Positions 12,960 to 14,183 of a stretch of 14,183 nt of DNA are shown one piece after another. The number at the start of each line of letters is the position of its first letter. The first letter of the stretch is position 1. Position numbers and translations under genes: made by a program. The notes beneath the pieces were generated by a model. It searched no databases. It was given only the letters and a program-made list of their open reading frames with translations, and was not told the DNA's origin. Location of the stretch: NCBI GenBank assembly GCA_045597345.1, contig JAZLJW010000009.1:1-14183 (forward strand), in the 5' to 3' direction. The stretch comes from Treponema_I sp045597345 (lineage in GTDB: Bacteria > Spirochaetota > Spirochaetia > Treponematales > Treponemataceae).

Positions 12960-14183
12960 ATGAAAAGAACTGCTCTTATTGCTGCCCTTATTTCTGTAGC
13001 AATGCTGTTCAGCCTCACCAGCTGTGGTGGAAAAGGAAACAAAAAAGTTTCTGCAAAAATCGGTGTAATCCGTGGAGATTCCAGTTCTGAAGAAGCTCTG
13101 GCATGGGAAAACTACATGAAAGACCTGGCTGCTGAAATGGGATTCAGCATTGACTTTTCTGCCGCCATGGAAAGCGCAGATGCTGAAATGGCTGCAGCAC
13201 AGAACTACGCTTCACTGGGATACAACGGTATCATCGCAATGTCTTCGTACAACTCACTGAACCTGCTGAATATCTGTGAAAAATACGGAATGTACATGGT
13301 TACTGGGGCTGCACACCCAGACTTTGAAGATTCAGACAGAACCGTATCAAAAGATGCTTCAATCGTTATAACCGACTACAAAAACTACCCGCATTATGTA
13401 GGTGCTTGTGGACCTTCAAACTTTGGTGAAGTTCTTGCCGGTTACCAGATGGGTACTGCAGGTGTTTCAGCAGGCCATAAAGTATACTCACTGTTCACCG
13501 GTGCTGCTGCGTACGGACAGACCATGCATGCACTGCGTATTGCCGGTCTTTTCATTGCAATGCACGATGCTGACCCTTCAGTTTCTTATGCCGGTATTAC
13601 CTGTACCATGGATGCATGGAAAGAACTTACCATGGCTATCTGCGCAGACCTTGGTGTAGACATGAACAAATTCTCAAGCAGCACTTTCAAAATCGTAGCA
13701 CAGACCGGTGGATACTCATTCCTTATGGGTGATGCATCTGCTGCTGCTTCTGTTGCAAACCTTTCTGTTGCACCTGGTGTTGAATGTGTATTCTGCGCAG
13801 GTTCAGCAGATGCAGTTTCCAACTTTGCACCAGAAGGCGTAAAAGGCGTTGTATACATTGGTGACGACGCAGTAAGCGCCACCTTCCAGGATCTGTTCAA
13901 ACAGGGAAAAGTTGTATTCGATATTGCAAAATACAAGTCGTATATCGGACCGGCAATCTCACTGATGGTAAAAGCCATTTACGATGGCCAGGCTCCACGT
14001 ATCAACGGTCTGCCAGTATCAATTGAACAGCAGTCACTGCAGATTTCTTCAGCTGCCGACTACGATACCCTGAACGCAGTTGAGTGCAAGGAAGGCGGAT
14101 ACTTCTTCAGCTCAGAATTCCTTTCAGCATTCCTGACCGGAAAGATTTCTCTTGAACAGTTCAAGACCATCTGTGAAATGGAT
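12960..14183 (+). CDS. Sugar-binding lipoprotein of the CUT2-type ABC transporter, 3' end cut by the window
   Basis: 408 codons are open to the last base with no stop, so the C-terminus is outside the window. The N-terminus is a lipoprotein signal: KR, a hydrophobic core (residues 5-18) and lipobox LTSC with lipidated Cys22, followed by GGKGNKK. The mature part begins KIGVIRGDSSSEEALAWENYMKDLA and continues with AAAQNYASLGYNGIIAMSSYN, the pattern of RbsB-like type I periplasmic binding proteins (first beta strand, then the 'which sugar site' loop). Later segments include GEVLAGYQMGTAG and GVKGVVYIGDDA, fitting the second lobe. It would sit on the outer face of the inner membrane and deliver a sugar to the permease. 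It follows the permease by 47 bases in the rbsA-rbsC-rbsB order. Ligand unknown; the linked GH39 domain makes a pentose or a glycoside product a reasonable guess. Confidence 0.92.
   Translation, partial: MKRTALIAALISVAMLFSLTSCGGKGNKKVSAKIGVIRGDSSSEEALAWENYMKDLAAEMGFSIDFSAAMESADAEMAAAQNYASLGYNGIIAMSSYNSLNLLNICEKYGMYMVTGAAHPDFEDSDRTVSKDASIVITDYKNYPHYVGACGPSNFGEVLAGYQMGTAGVSAGHKVYSLFTGAAAYGQTMHALRIAGLFIAMHDADPSVSYAGITCTMDAWKELTMAICADLGVDMNKFSSSTFKIVAQTGGYSFLMGDASAAASVANLSVAPGVECVFCAGSADAVSNFAPEGVKGVVYIGDDAVSATFQDLFKQGKVVFDIAKYKSYIGPAISLMVKAIYDGQAPRINGLPVSIEQQSLQISSAADYDTLNAVECKEGGYFFSSEFLSAFLTGKISLEQFKTICEMD

Noticed and set aside
12878..13090. Short plus-strand open frame bridging the permease end and lipoprotein start
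   Set aside because: It is out of frame with both real genes; the lipoprotein frame from 12960 has a strong ribosome site and a lipobox.

Overview
The window carries nine protein-coding genes (two cut by the window edges) and no rRNA, tRNA, CRISPR array, insertion sequence or phage gene that I can see. Gene content points to an anaerobic, motile, saccharolytic bacterium: an [FeFe]-hydrogenase-like sensor joined to a chemotaxis signalling domain, a CUT2-type sugar transporter, and an AraC regulator joined to a family-39 glycoside hydrolase. Together with mid-range G+C (judged by eye) and short palindromic intergenic repeats, this fits a Treponema-like spirochaete best. That assignment is inference, with moderate confidence.

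Layout. (1) 1-1679 (+): 3' part of glmS. (2) 1680-1853: a convergent gap packed with hairpins and a duplicated palindromic repeat. (3) 1854-5172 (-): pheA (chorismate mutase/prephenate dehydratase/ACT), followed 70 bp downstream by a 700-residue soluble protein made of two [4Fe-4S] clusters, an H-cluster domain, a four-Cys Fe-S domain and an MCP signalling hairpin. (4) 5173-5384: pheA upstream region and a factor-independent terminator for the next gene. (5) 5385-6227 (-): a SUMF1/FGE-fold protein with its own strong promoter. (6) 6304-10148 (-): an AraC-GH39 fusion overlapping an RluA-family pseudouridine synthase by ATGA. (7) 10149-10390: a divergent control region. (8) 10391-14183 (+): an ABC transporter in the order ATPase, permease, substrate-binding lipoprotein (cut by the window end), arranged like rbsA-rbsC-rbsB.

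How the parts may work together. The divergent AraC-GH39 gene and transporter look like a sugar or glycoside uptake module: the lipoprotein binds the ligand, the permease/ATPase imports it, and the cytoplasmic fusion could both sense and hydrolyse it. Two near-identical 14-bp repeats, 22 bp apart, overlap the regulator's promoter and suggest autoregulation. The hydrogenase-MCP fusion has no membrane segment and would act as a cytoplasmic H2 or redox receptor feeding CheA/CheW. The most noteworthy items are this fusion, the AraC-GH39 fusion with its promoter repeats, the SUMF1-fold protein that lacks one of the two FGE cysteines, and the ABC ATPase whose defects all fall in one composite ATP site.
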